From contig NC_058189.1 in assembly GCF_907165205.1 (NCBI RefSeq), positions 62,121,815-62,185,814 on the forward strand: a stretch of DNA of 64,000 bases. The letters run 5' to 3'. The position numbers were made by a program, and so were the translations under genes. Shown here in pieces: positions 33,548-45,332 of the stretch. Source of the stretch: Coccinella septempunctata. Its lineage: Eukaryota; Arthropoda; Insecta; Coleoptera; Coccinellidae. A model generated the notes under the pieces. The model saw only the letters and a list, made by a program, of their open reading frames with translations. It did not search any database and was not told the DNA's origin. Position 1 is the first letter of the stretch; every line of letters begins with the position of its first letter.

Positions 33548-34137
33548 ATAGTAAATACTCCTTCTAACGATAATGATATATTTTTTATGAAATATCGTTG
33601 AACCGTCACATTTTGAAATAACCAATTCAACCGTTTCCCAAAAAAATAATTTTAAGCACTTAAAAATGAAAAATAAAAATGGGTATTTAAAATTTGAAGC
33701 GTTTCATATCAATTGCACAAGATGGCAACATCGATTGAAATATGCCTTGATAATAAAGGACAACAAATACATTATCTTGATGAGACAGACAAAGATGGCT
33801 GTCTATGAAGTCTGCGACGAACTAGAAAGATCGTAAAATTTTATGGGATTTTTATGGCCGATTGCAGTTGGGGCTCGCCAGTAAGTACGCGCCTGTAAAC
33901 CAACAGCTGTTACTTTATAAACAAGCTGATCGGACATTGTTCTTTTCACTGTTTAGTAGGCGCTGTTGCCAAATCGTAAACTTGAAACCAAGCGATTTAA
34001 ATTTTAAAACCCCATATTTGAAGAATGATTTTGAATAGTTTCCGCGGTGCATTTGAAAAAATCATGAATGAAACTCATAATTATTCAGTTTAAACTTGCA
34101 TTTGCAGTGATAAACCAAATTGAGGAGAATTCACCAT
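33548..34137. repeat. Repeat family C, copy 3
   Basis: Starts near AGTAAATACTCCTTCTAACG and ends GAGGAGAATTCACCATT. It is followed by a flanking stretch that is itself repeated after copy 4, so copies 3 and 4 lie in a tandem duplication of about 730 bp. Confidence 0.7.
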
Positions 34138-34275
34138 TTCTGAAAATTGGAGGAACATTATTAGAACTATGAAAAACATTTAAGACAACAGGCGAGATAG
34201 TTATTTTGTTGAAACTTCAGAATATATTTTGAAATCAGTTTGTTATATTTACAGTTTTCGACAGTTAAACACTAA

Positions 34276-34828
34276 AATAGGGAATACTTCTTCTGACGAA
34301 AATGATATATTTTTTATGAAATATCGTTGAACCGTCACATTTTGAAATAACCAGTTCAACCGTTTCCCAAAAAAATAATTTCAAGCACTTAAAAATGGGT
34401 ATTTAAAATTTAAAGCGTTTCATATCAATTGCACAAGTTGGCAACATCGACTGAAATATGCCTTGATAATAAAGGACAACAAATACATTATCTTGATGAG
34501 ATAGACAAAGATGGCTGTCTATGAAGTGTGCGACGAACGAGGAAGATCGTAAAATTTTATGGGATTTTTATGGCCGATTGCAGTTGGGGCTCGCCAGTAA
34601 GTACGCGCCTGTAAATCAACAGCTGTTATTTTATAAACAAGCTGATCGGACATTGTTCTTTTCATTGTCTAGTAGGCGCTGTTGCCAAATCGTAAACTTG
34701 AAACCAAGCGATTTAAATTTTAAAACACCATATTTGAAGAATTTTTGAAGATCACGGATTAAACTCATAATTATTCAGTTTGAACTTGCATATGCAGTGA
34801 TAACCCAAATTGAGGAGAATTCCCCATT
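34276..34828. repeat. Repeat family C, copy 4
   Basis: Starts ATAGGGAATACTTCTTCTGA and ends GAGGAGAATTCCCCATT. The shared 5' flank (CAGTTTGTTATATTTACAG at 34240, also at about 33508) and 3' flank (GAGATAGTTATTTTGTTGAA) show that the whole block was duplicated in tandem. Confidence 0.7.
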
Positions 34829-34914
34829 ATTGAAAATTGGAGGAACATTATTAGAACTATGAAAAACATTTAAGACAACATGCGAGATAGTTATTTTGTT
34901 GAAATTTTGGTACC

Positions 34915-35520
34915 TTGAAAATGTTATTGCCACCTCAACCTTATTGTTGAGAGATTCTTAAATATATCCTTCAGCAACGTTAGTTGGTTTCCATCCGCCA
35001 TGCTTCTTTTAACTAGTTATGTCAGCACCAGAGTGAACCAATATTGTTGCAGAAGACCAGCGAAAGCAGTGACTAGTATATTCTGTCGGATTTTCCAAGT
35101 TCAAATAACTAGCAACTATTTCAAGCATTTTTCTAAATTGATGTATTCCTACTAATTGTCTACAACCCTTTCCGCTTTGATATTTGAAGAAAAATCGGTC
35201 ACTGTTCATATTTTCTGGTCATAACGAAACGTAGTTTCAATAAAGATTCAAGTCCATCTGACTTAGTACAAATGATATTGGTTTGACCCAACATGTTGAA
35301 GTTTTCATCTTTAAACAATGGTCTAGGAAGTATGCCATCATAACATTTTCTGAGAAAGAACTCGTGTTTTTACTCTTGCTATAATCTATACAACGTTTAT
35401 ATGCATATTCGTTCTTTTCTCTTGATTTTATTGGCAATAATTCTAATAAAGAAGTATCCACTGCCTCAACCAACTCTGGAGAAGTTCCAGAAATGGAAAA
35501 TTTATCATTTTACACTGTTT
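34915..35520 (-). pseudogene. Crypton-like tyrosine recombinase, second copy, internally deleted
   Basis: From about 35515 the minus strand reads SISGTSPELVEAVDTSLL, then KRCIDYSKSKNTSSFSENVM. It jumps over about 125 residues to LSQMDLNLYRNYVSLRPEN, SDRFFFKYQSGKGC and YTSHCFRWSSATILV, then after a frameshift KKHGGWKPTNVAEGYI. HCFR is the box II HxxR, HGGW the following conserved His block, and EGYI holds the tyrosine nucleophile. Box I is in the deleted part. It lies in inverse orientation to 29815-30371 and is complementary to it in content. Confidence 0.72.
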
Positions 35521-36367
35521 TGTTGTTTCTCTGGAGAGAAGTGTTAAAGCCGCAATGCTGTCTTGTCGGAATACGTATACTAATTTCGTAAGCACGGAGA
35601 AACAAGGGGGGGAATCAACTGAACTCGAAAACTGCTCTACTCATCCAAACCGCTGCCAACTTCATCAATGAAAACGTAAACAAGGGAGGATCTTCAAAGA
35701 ACTGACAATATAATGTTTATTCTAGCATTGTGGGACTTCGATTTTTCAACATACAGCACCGTCGTTTATCATAGTTTCGGCTCTTGAGAATCGAGTTCCA
35801 TAATGAAAACTACGTGATCCGGGCATGAACATATTGACGTAGAGTAGTTTTTGTGGAAACGCATTTTTTCCATCCTAGTCAAACATCATCCGATGGCATC
35901 ATTTAGTATACCTATTCCTTGACGTTTGCTCAAGGATTGAAAGCTGTTTGTTCGAGGAATATAATCAATTAACACAATTCGGACTATAAAGGTCATCCGG
36001 TAAATTGTTTGAATTTTATTAGTGTACAAATTAGTCGATGCATTGAGTTTCAAACGAAACAATCTATTATTTTCATTCACACTCAACTACTTTGTATCCG
36101 AGAATCAACAACAAATAAACACTTCCTCGGTAACACGAATATGCATCATCTAATTCACTTTCGGTATACTACACTTCCAGTTATCGTTAGATATTCAATT
36201 TGATGGCAATTTCAACAATATTCCTCTTTTGAAAAATTGAGAGGGCACACTTTTTTGAATATTTCCACTGTGCAGGTTTTTTCAAGGAAACCTTTACCAT
36301 TTTCAATGTTGAATGTTGTTATTATGTAGTTTTATAACATCATCTGCTCTTTTGGGTCGGAGATGTA
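35521..36367. other. No gene recognised
   Basis: AT-rich, probably further decayed mobile DNA around the recombinase relic. Short frames only. Confidence 0.3.
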
Positions 36368-36940
36368 TAGGGTGTCCCAAATTCGATGTCCAGTGAGGGG
36401 GTCTCGGAAACTAGAATAGCTAGAGCAAAACCGATGACACATTCCAGAGAAAAAAAGAATGGTGAAAATCGTAGCCTCCTACGATTCTTCGTTTTTAAGT
36501 CATTTTAGCAAAAAATGAGATTTAGACTATTTCGAAAAGTTCTCATAACTTTTTTGTTTTTGAAGTTACAGATCTGAAACTTGGACCTTCTGCAGGCAGT
36601 TTTTACGTAGAATCCACTGACGAGCTCAAAATATTTTTTCATTTCGAATCATTAGGTGAACTTGCTCGTTTTTTTTTTTTCAATGCAAACTATTATCGAA
36701 TTTGTTATTTTTAAATTGGAAAAATCTTATGTCAGTAGGTTCTAAAAGTGACTAAGAACGTTCAAGTTTCAGATCCTTCACTTCAAAGACAAAAAAAATT
36801 AGAACTTTTCGAAATCGTCCAAATCTCAATTTTTGCTAATAACTCAAAAACGAAGAATCGTAGGAGGCTACGGTTTTCACCATTCTTTGTTTCCGATGAA
36901 AATGAGCTAGGAAACGTGTCATCGGTTTCGCTCTATATAG
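36368..36940. mobile_element. Fold-back family A, second copy, right end worn
   Basis: Begins GGGTGTCCCAAATTCGATGT near 36370. The same mirrored modules follow, for example GATGACACATTCCAGAGAAA at about 36435 and its counterpart near 36890. The distal right arm diverges after about 36930. Confidence 0.65.
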
Positions 36941-38159
36941 ACGTGTTTGTGAAAAGATCATCGATTTGGACGAGTCGAATTTATTAAAACTCAAAATTTT
37001 CCAATTCGAATCTGGGTATTATATTTTTTATTATTTCAGTCGATTCTGGGTAAATGAAAGAGGGGAGTTACCTAAAATTACCATACCTTAAATGAAAAAT
37101 TGCGGAATTATCGAGTAAAATCTAGAAATAACCGAAAACAATAAATTCTGCTTCATTAGTCTGTGATTTCCGGAAACCACAACTGGAAACTAAAATTCGA
37201 TGTTCCTATTCATAATTTTAACATTTCATGAATTGCTAATTGATTCTCAACAATCCCAACAAACATTTCATTAGGTACCATTCATGAAATGTCAAAATTA
37301 TTCATCAGATCATCAAAATTCTAATATTTCAAGGTTTCCTTGATAACTCTGAAAGCTATCAGTTTTAGTTTAGTCTTTCTCACTTAGAATCCACTGAAAT
37401 GATGAAAAATATAGGTTATGAGGCTGAATTTTGATTAATACGTTTGGTCGAACTTGATGATCTCCCATAAGCACCTTGCACATTTTCAGTCCGAACAGCA
37501 AATAATGTTGTGATACAACATAATGGCAAAATTGAAAATGTTAAAAATTTTTTGAAAGAACCATCCCAGCAGAAATATTCAAAAAAGTGTGACTTTTTGT
37601 TTCAACCATTTTTTTTCATAAGAATTTCGGTAACTCATAAACCGTTGAATTTTCACCAAAGGTATGGGACACTGTTGAAATTGCCATCAAATCAGCTATA
37701 TATGATAACAAGATGTGCCATTTGAAATAAGAGAAAGTAGTAGGCTTTGGAATCAAAACTTTCAACACAAACTTACGATGAGTTCTCCATAAACGTCTAA
37801 AGGGCCATCGCCCTTTAATAATTCTACCTCTCAAGACTGAAGAAATCGTGAGGAAATAAATCTCTGATCTCTACGTCAAGAAGCAATGAAAATTTTTCTC
37901 TCAAATTCGCATCGAAAACCAGATTCCGTCCTTTTCCACTTGTGCAGGTTTCTCAAAGTGGGTAATTAGATACTCTTGACGTATTAACATTTATTTACGA
38001 ATCATGAGATATCTACACGATTTATCAACAAAACTAAAACATAATCACAACTGGACAACCTAGGTTCATTAACGAAATTAATGCTCTATTTGCATCCGTA
38101 TCAGCAACGCAATAACAAACAGATTAAAATCGTAGCTTAACAAGTTCTGGGTAATCTTA
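36941..38159. other. 3' flank of the coiled-coil gene
   Basis: AT-rich. The likely 3' untranslated region ends near 37970; nothing else was recognised. Confidence 0.4.
37990..37995 (-). terminator. Candidate polyadenylation signal AATAAA
   Basis: Plus-strand TTTATT reads AATAAA on the minus strand, about 165 bp downstream of the coiled-coil gene stop at 38160. Distance and orientation fit, but the hexamer is common in AT-rich DNA. Confidence 0.35.
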
Positions 38160-39146
38160 TCACTGCCCAATTCCATAGTCGTCGCTGCTCTCCAAGAAAA
38201 TTACTTCGTCTTTAACTTCCACCGGTATCCCTTGGACAGCAACCCGAAGATCCTCATTTTCTCGTACGCGCCTTTCCAACAGCGACCTCAATTTAGAATT
38301 AGCACCGGTTTCTTGTTCTAATAACTCCGTCATTCGTTTTATTCTCACCTCCTGATCCTCCCTGTTTTGCCGGAAAAACAAGTAGTTCGTTCTACACTGC
38401 TTCGTGACCATTTCGATGAGCAGATCGGAATTTCCCGAAGGGTTTTCCTCGATACAAGTTTTCAGGAGATCGTAGTCGATCTTCGAAAGTTGCAATTGGT
38501 TCGAAACAATCTTTTTATCATGTTCCAAATTCTTCAGTTTATTCTCGAAATATTTATTGAGTGCTTGAATTTCATTCGAAGCTTTTTCGTATTTTTCCTT
38601 ATCGAGCAACGATTTTTGCAGCTTTTCGACTTCAATCTGCTTCTCGTGGACGTTTCCCATAATTTTCCAAAGCTTCTTATCGCTTTCCAGGAGTTTATCG
38701 ATGAAGGTGCATACCGATCCTAATTCGTTGTTGAGTTCGGTCAGTTCTTTCCTCAATTTACTGTTCTCTTCCTCTCGCTCTGTGTAATTACGCAGTAAAA
38801 CTTTATTTTCCGCGTTCAGTACCTCCATTCTCTCCCTGTCGCCTTCGGAATTCTGTTTGTGCCTCCAGTTCTCCCTTTCCACCCTTATCAAACACTCCTC
38901 GGATGTCGTCATTTCCTGGGAGATTTCAGCGTTTTTGACGTCCATCTCCTGAAGCGATCTAGACAGTTCGGTAATTTTGGATTTGGCCCTTTCGATCTCA
39001 ATCAGTGTCTTGGCCAGTCGTTCGTCGTTGGTGTGTGTCGTATTTTTCATCCGCATGATCATTTTTTCCACGTTGGTAACGTCCACTTGCTTGGCGTTGG
39101 CGGTATGCTGTTTTTTCAGCTGGTTCAAGATCTGTCCTACATCCAT
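38160..39146 (-). CDS. Coiled-coil protein, single exon, family not recognised
   Basis: An uninterrupted 328-codon frame starts at ATG 39146 (context CATTATGG, purine at -3) and ends at TAA 38160. The protein is rich in K, E, L, N and Q with long heptad-like stretches: roughly residues 20-110, 115-215 (for example EEENSKLRKELTELNNELGS) and 255-310. This predicts an elongated coiled-coil rod with short breaks near NPSGNSDLL (about 235) and a non-coil acidic tail (SSDDYGIGQ). No signal peptide, membrane segment, zinc ligands or enzymatic motif is visible. Codon use is richer in G+C third positions than the surrounding repeats, which supports a real host gene. A TTTATT on the plus strand at 37990-37995 reads AATAAA on the coding strand about 165 bp past the stop. 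Structural roles at centrosome, kinetochore or synaptonemal complex are common for such proteins, but I cannot assign one. Confidence 0.8.
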   Translation of the reverse strand: MDVGQILNQLKKQHTANAKQVDVTNVEKMIMRMKNTTHTNDERLAKTLIEIERAKSKITELSRSLQEMDVKNAEISQEMTTSEECLIRVERENWRHKQNSEGDRERMEVLNAENKVLLRNYTEREEENSKLRKELTELNNELGSVCTFIDKLLESDKKLWKIMGNVHEKQIEVEKLQKSLLDKEKYEKASNEIQALNKYFENKLKNLEHDKKIVSNQLQLSKIDYDLLKTCIEENPSGNSDLLIEMVTKQCRTNYLFFRQNREDQEVRIKRMTELLEQETGANSKLRSLLERRVRENEDLRVAVQGIPVEVKDEVIFLESSDDYGIGQ

Positions 39147-39511
39147 AATGTGAATGTGTCCTTTATGAATCCTCGAAACTATCGATGTTTAGCTCGTGTT
39201 TGTTCAAGGTTAACAACTGGATACACTTGACGTTTAATGAGGCGAACACAGACTACGGATTAGGTGGTTCTGTGATTTGAACCGAATTTGATAGATAGAA
39301 AAGGCGTTCAGGAGGGTTGAAATATGATAACAGTGGTGATTTATGCTTCGGAATGAAATATCTTCATTGGTTTGAAAGATATTAATCAATGGATGAAAGT
39401 AAAATTTTTATACGATTATCAAAGTGACGGTAATAATTTTCTGTGGACGTTCGTTTTGCAGATCGGCGTGTAGAGAAGTGCAGTGAGGTGACGCTCGATG
39501 TCATACACATA

Positions 39512-40733
39512 TACTTCATTCAAATTTATTTTAGCAGTCGGTTGGCCATGAAATAATTCTCTCAAGTTTTTGTAACTAGAACGAAGTTAGGTTGGCACTC
39601 ATGAAATGTCGTTAATGTCATAACGCCGTTGCCACAACTAATATCAATTTTTATTACGAAAATGCCGAAAGTGATTGAAAAAAGAGACAGGGTTTCAGGA
39701 AGTGCTATTTAGAATTCAGGTCCGCTCATTCAAATAGTTATACCCTGATATTCCAAAATCCACAATACGTCAGACGATAACGAACACATTTTCAATGTTT
39801 CAATTTATATCATGTTTCATCTGAATCTAAACGACATATATTTCAGCTGGATATTTCCACAATCAGAAAGATTGTGAATGAAGAGGATGACAAAGAATTT
39901 CCTTCTATTGGGAGACCCAAAAAAGTGGTGGCATTTGAGAATTTTATGTATGAGTGAATTAATGCGAAAAGTTTACTACAGGATTTTCGATAAATGTCAT
40001 CGGAAAATAAGTTCCCTGAAATGGATTTTTCTATTTTTCATTTGACTTGTCCTATACAATGTAAATGTCTTAAGGTACTAATAAATACCTATAATTATTA
40101 TTATTACATCAATGTATTAAGATGAATAGCCACAAATACTCGCAAGTTGCCCTGTTACTTGTTTATTCATGTGAAATTTTTGTTCAAAGGTGAAGTTCAT
40201 CTTAAATTGAAACTTCCCTCAATTCCTTTTACTTATATTGATGCAAGATGATTTTTGTTGAAGAATTTAACGTTCTTGTAATTATCTGTTTATTCCTTCG
40301 GGAGGTACCCATTCCCAACCACTGCATCATATGCATTTCATCTTCGAATGAATATTTTTGAAATCTATAACTGATGTAACGTTTTCAAACTTTAGCCAAA
40401 GAAGATAACGAACATTAACTCTTCTCAAGCTAGTGCATATTACGATATTATACTGGTCTCTTGTATTTTCCATACAAATAACTGGATTTGGTATGCCTTT
40501 ATTCAGTTTGTATAAACTTCAATTATGTTCGTCACACATTTTTCGAAGAGATTCGACATTGTGATAAAATACGTAATAACAGAAACTTTTACGTAGAACG
40601 GGCAACATAGCGTTGATTTAAAACCCAAAAATGTTTTGACAAGCTCCATAACCCCACATTTTCGTACTATACAGAGTGAAATGCGTCAACTTTCCATGGC
40701 CAACCGACTGCTAAAATAAAAGTGAATGAAGTA
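39512..40733 (+). mobile_element. Element R, complete copy: inverted ends and a degenerate helix-turn-helix frame
   Basis: About 1,222 bp with inverted ends TACTTCATTCA followed by TTTATTTTAGCAGTCGGTTG, flanked by TA. Near 39664 a frame starts MPKVIEKRDRVSGSAI and stops. Further on (about 39850-39960) it reads DISTIRKIVNEEDDKEFPSI then GRPKK, a helix-turn-helix followed by a basic GRPKK hook. This resembles the N-terminus of IS630/Tc1-type transposases common in insects. The catalytic domain is absent. Confidence 0.65.
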
Positions 40734-40735
40734 TA

Positions 40736-41674
40736 CAGGCTGGTTCGACGAAATTTTAACATCTCGTTTTTCCGGCTTCAAAATGAAAATGTGGAAAATG
40801 GCTTCCACTTTTCTCATCCCCGTAACTCCAATACCCCAACGGAGGTGACCACAAGACCTTAATTTTGAATAGGAATGAGGGGTGTTGCGGTAACTAATTT
40901 CGAAGATCGTCGAGTACTATCTGACCCTAAAATTTCGCTTCAAAATAGTCATCGATAATAAAATAACAGCGAAAATAGTGAAAACATTATCCCAAAAAAT
41001 TCTTCAACGGATTGAGACCAGCGGTCTCCACGTACTTAAAATTCCAACCCCCAAAATTTAAAACCCTATTCATTCCGTATAGATTCATCGATGTGACACA
41101 GAGAATGCATATTAATTAATACTGCATCGCTCCCTAATTGTCGTTTAACAAGCCCCTGTTGATAATACGCTTATGATTGGCTGATACACGGTCGAATACA
41201 CTAATTAATCATGATCCGATGATCATTGTCCGAACTTCGCTGGACGCTAGGTGAACTGAAAAGCTGCACGCACTGAACTGAATAGTGAACTCTTATAAAT
41301 TACAACATTTTAACAAATTGGCGAATGCGCTCATAGGATACCCTTCATAGAACTATACCATGATGCGTATTTTGCTATTTGACTGATTTCGGAAGATATG
41401 GAAACGGTTGCATCGAAGTAGTTTCCAATAAATCCTCACACACAGTTCGGTGTGTGAATTCAGGTGTTTGTGATATTTGTAGTACGAGGTATAATGGTGG
41501 ATGCGACGATCGTTTTATATGATATAACTTCAAAGCCTGCAGACTCCACCAGGTCGAAAATTTGAATTGAAATATTTGAGGTGGTTCAAGTCTCCTACCC
41601 GAGCAAATCTCCCAGACTCCCTCTGTGCAATACGTGAGTACATATTATATAAAGTCATTTTTCATTTCCCTGTA
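40736..41674. other. No gene recognised
   Basis: Mixed composition. 41090-41290 looks like unique DNA with several TTAATTAAT-type motifs. No coding frame. Confidence 0.35.
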
Positions 41675-41676
41675 TA

Positions 41677-42960
41677 CGAGGATGTATTAATATCTACTTA
41701 GCCTAGACCAGTTCGATGCATAAAAAATATTGCGTTACCATAGCAACGAACAATAACTCATTAGAAGGGTCAGTGTGAAGTCTGAGGTCAAAAAAGTAAA
41801 TCAGAGTTACGCAATAAATTAAAAGAAAGAAGAAATTGTGAAAATCGAAAAATTGGAGTATCGAGCCATCATCAAGTACCTGTATTTAAAAGGGTTAAGA
41901 GGTAAGCAGATTTACGAAGATATGCTTAATACCCTTTGTGATCAATGTCCTTCGTATACGACCGTGAAAAATTGGACTGCAAGCTTCAAAACGGGTAAAT
42001 TTTCCATTAAAGATGAGGACCGATCGGGAAGGCCAGTTTCTGTGTCAGTCCTCGAAAATATCGATGCAGTTCATGACATGATTTTATCAGACCGTCGAAT
42101 TGGGCTAAAACGGATATCTGATGCACTGAATATTTCATACGAACGCGTCCATCATATAGTTCACGTCAATTTGTACATGAAAAAATTGCTGCAAAATGGA
42201 TCCCAAATGTTTGAATGTTGACCAAAAGCGTGCAAGGGTAGAAGCATCGCGTTCGATCTGTGCTCGATTTGAAAACGATGTGGACTTCTTGCACCGAATT
42301 GTTACTATGGATGAGACTTGAGTACATTTCTACGATCCAGAAACAAAGCAACAATCGATGGAATGGCGACACTCTGGTTCTCCAAGACCTAAGAGGTTTC
42401 GTGTCCAAAAATCTGCTGGAAAAGTTCTTGCTTCAGTTTTTTGGGATTGCCATGGAGTATTCGTGATTGATTTTTTGAATAACGGTAGAACAATGAACAA
42501 TACCCGGAGATTACTATTCGACATTACTGACCACTCTACGGGAAAAAATTTAAGAGAAAAGACGCGGAAAGCTATCCAAAGGTGTTTTGTTTTTGCAGGA
42601 CAACGCCCCTGCACACGAATCTCATGTTGCCATGCAAAAAATTCGTGATTTAGGGTTTGCACTATTAGAACACCCCACTTATTCACCAGATTTGGCTCCA
42701 TCTGACTATCATCTCTTTCCTCAACTGAAAAAAAATTTAAAAGGTCGTAAATTTTCTTCCAACTAGGAGGTAATAAAAGCTGTGGAGGTCTGGTTTGCAG
42801 AGCAAAAAGACACATTTTTCTTAATGATCTAGGGACGTTGCAGGTTCGCTGTAATAAATGTATCCAATTGAGAGGAGAATATGTTGAGTAATAAAATATT
42901 TTGACATTGAAATTTTGTTTGGTTCTATAGTAGGCTAAGAATTTTTCAATTTATCCTCGT
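41677..42960 (+). mobile_element. mariner copy c, dead
   Basis: A 1,284-bp copy flanked by TA (41675-41676, 42961-42962). The N-terminal frame 41838-42221 breaks by a one-base loss near 42203. The catalytic segment has an in-frame stop where the tryptophan of TMDETW should be (TGA, near 42318). The third segment retains APSDYHLFPQLKK but has a stop near 42765. All four mariner copies share the leader and tail, so they are one family. Confidence 0.92.
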
Positions 42961-42962
42961 AT

Positions 42963-43869
42963 ATTACTACATTAATGCCAATTATCTCGTGAAATATTGA
43001 GCAACGTATTAACTCAGGTCGTGTTTCAAAAATGACAGTAAACTCAAAGAAACCACAGCGTGAAATGTCAACAGCATATTAGGTTATAGAGCTCATAATT
43101 TGGTGCCTCTTCTTGATATTAGACTAGCATGTTTTAAAACCTCCGACAAATCGATTTGGCTCGTCCAAACACTTATAATTATTTACCAGATCAACAAAAT
43201 TACAGTCAGGCGAATTTTCCCGTTAGATCCTATCCGTTCAGCCCTGTTCATATCCCAACTTCGCCGAAAGTTTTCTCGCAGTTATTATTACCCCGTCATC
43301 GGTCATCATTGCAGAGGCGGAATTTCGCCCGTTAATTACCGCTGCAGAGGCAACTTTGATCGCAGCGAATTACGGTTCGCCGGCGTTGGAACTCGCGTAC
43401 CTCACGTGAATGCAGAACCACTCGATTCGGTAGGGCGAAATTAATTCGGTTTCGATGAAAGCGATCGAACAATGTTCTTGTCGGCTTTATGGGGGATTCG
43501 TTTTGATGTGGAATCGGAAACATGCACCCTAATATCAGTTAGTGATAATGCTTGCTTTCGAGGAACGTTCGGTTAAAGCGCATCAGCCAAAAGTTTTGTC
43601 ATTTCCAGGGTTCAACAATCTATACCACTTGAACTATAGTCAAGTCGTTTGGTGATTTGGAACTGCAAAAATCGCTGAAAATTTTTTCTCGACGAATGTT
43701 TTTTGGGGTGCTGCATCTCAAAATCTTGTCATCAACTGAATTCTTATATGGCTTTACCATGAAAATGGAGGAAAACCATTGAATTTCAGAGGTAGTTTTT
43801 TTCTCATAATTCCGACACGACGAGAAATATTTCCTACCATAATGAAAGCTGACCAAATTTCACGAAAAA
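42963..43869. other. Less AT-rich unique stretch, no gene recognised
   Basis: 43220-43530 is G+C richer with open frames on both strands (43100-43444 plus), none resembling a known family. Candidate regulatory DNA. Confidence 0.35.
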
Positions 43870-43871
43870 TA

Positions 43872-45330
43872 CACTGCGCAAAAAAATTAACGCACATTAT
43901 GGAACTCTCAAATTTATTCTACAACTGAAGGTGTTCTCAATGATAAATATTTTTATCAGAATAATGCATGCATATGTTATCCACTTTCAACGGTTTTCTT
44001 CAATACAGATGTTTTTTCCCAGCAGGAATAAAAAAAGATGATATTATCAGATTTTGAATGTATTGGCTCCATTCTAAAATCAGTTGTTCTCGATCAATTC
44101 TAGTGATCAATAGTTTTTCTTTCGTTTGATTATCTACACTTGATCGCTATGCAACGCGAAACACGCAATTTGACCCAAGAGGAATGTGCCCAAGCGGTAG
44201 TTTTGCGAGAAGAAGGGTGGACATACACAAAAATTGCAGAAAGGTTTGGAGTTTCCCATACAAGTGTGTCCAGAATGTTGCAGCGATTCAGGGAGACAGG
44301 TATGAATGTCCGAAGACCAGGACAGGGCAGACAACGGTTTGCAACCGCTCGCCTCCTTCAAATTCAGCTTGAGCAAACTCATGAGGTGCAAATTAGCACT
44401 CAGACAATAAGAAATCGCCTCAGAGAATATGATTTAAGGCCTCGTGTCGCGGCAAGAGGCCCAGCTCTTACCCCAGCTCATCGAAGGGCGCGTTTGGATT
44501 TTGCGAGAGAGCATATCCATTGGGAAGAGGCCGATTGGGAAAGAGTTCTCTTCACAGATGAATCTAGATTCTGCCTCTACCATTGTGATCGACGTTCCCT
44601 TGTATACAGACGTCCACTTGAAAGATAGTGCAATTTCCTGAATACTACTGGTTTCGGGGGAGGTATGGTATGGGGTGGAATATCTTTGACTGCGCGCACA
44701 GACCTAGTGGTCGTGATAATGGAGCTATGAATGCTGATAAGTATATAAGGAACATTCTTGAAGAGCATGTAGTGCCATTTGCCCCATACATTGGTGAAAA
44801 TTTCATTTTTATGGACGATAATGCCAGACCCCATCGTGCGCGCATCGTTCAGGAGTACCTTGAAGAGGTTGAAGTCTCTCGAATGGAATGGCCAGCAAGA
44901 AGTCCAGATCTCAATCCGATTGAGCAGGTTTGGGACAACCTCAATAGAAGGCTGAGAAGTTCAGAAAATCATCCAGCTACTCTTAATGACTTACGATCCA
45001 ACTCGGAGAAATCTGGGAAGGATTAGATCAGAACATTTTAAGATCACTCATTTTGAGTATGAACCGTCGTTGCCGAGCTGTAATTAACGCAAGGGGTGGA
45101 AAAACCAAGTATTTAACCACTTATCAGCATTTCAGTATTTTGAAAATTGTTCATTTCTCTTCTTTCACATAAGATTCGGTGAAATCCTGAATTTTTCTTC
45201 CATTTAATGTGTCTTGTTTCGTTCAAAACCTTCCCGAGAGAACATAAAAAATAAGTTATAAAGTCAATGTAGAGTTAACTTCCATTAAAATTGAGATTTT
45301 CAGAATGTGCGTTAATTTTTTTGCGCAGTG
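43872..45330 (+). mobile_element. Tc1-like element, near full length, inactivated
   Basis: A 1,459-bp element between TA dinucleotides with inverted ends CACTGCGCAAAAAAATTAAC and the mirrored GTTAATTTTTTTGCGCAGTG. The first frame starts at 44140 or 44149. It has a paired helix-turn-helix (LTQEECAQAVVLREEGWTYT, then SHTSVSRMLQRFRETG) and the first acid in FTDESRFCLY. The second acid is in FIFMDDNARPHRA and the glutamate in SPDLNPIEQVW, 34 residues apart (DD34E). Lesions are a probable deletion of about 15 codons after RQRFATAR, a 6-base loss making a TAG near 44626, and single-base losses near 44714 and 44993. The fragment at 10.9 kb lacks the last three of these lesions, which shows what is missing here. 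Confidence 0.94.
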
Positions 45331-45332
45331 TA

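Noticed and set aside
38367..39230. Two plus-strand frames of 118 and 123 codons
   Set aside because: Antisense to the coiled-coil gene; they exist because that gene's codon use leaves few stops on the other strand.
44577..44845. Minus-strand frames within the Tc1 element
   Set aside because: Antisense to the DD34E transposase; same for 10984-11263.
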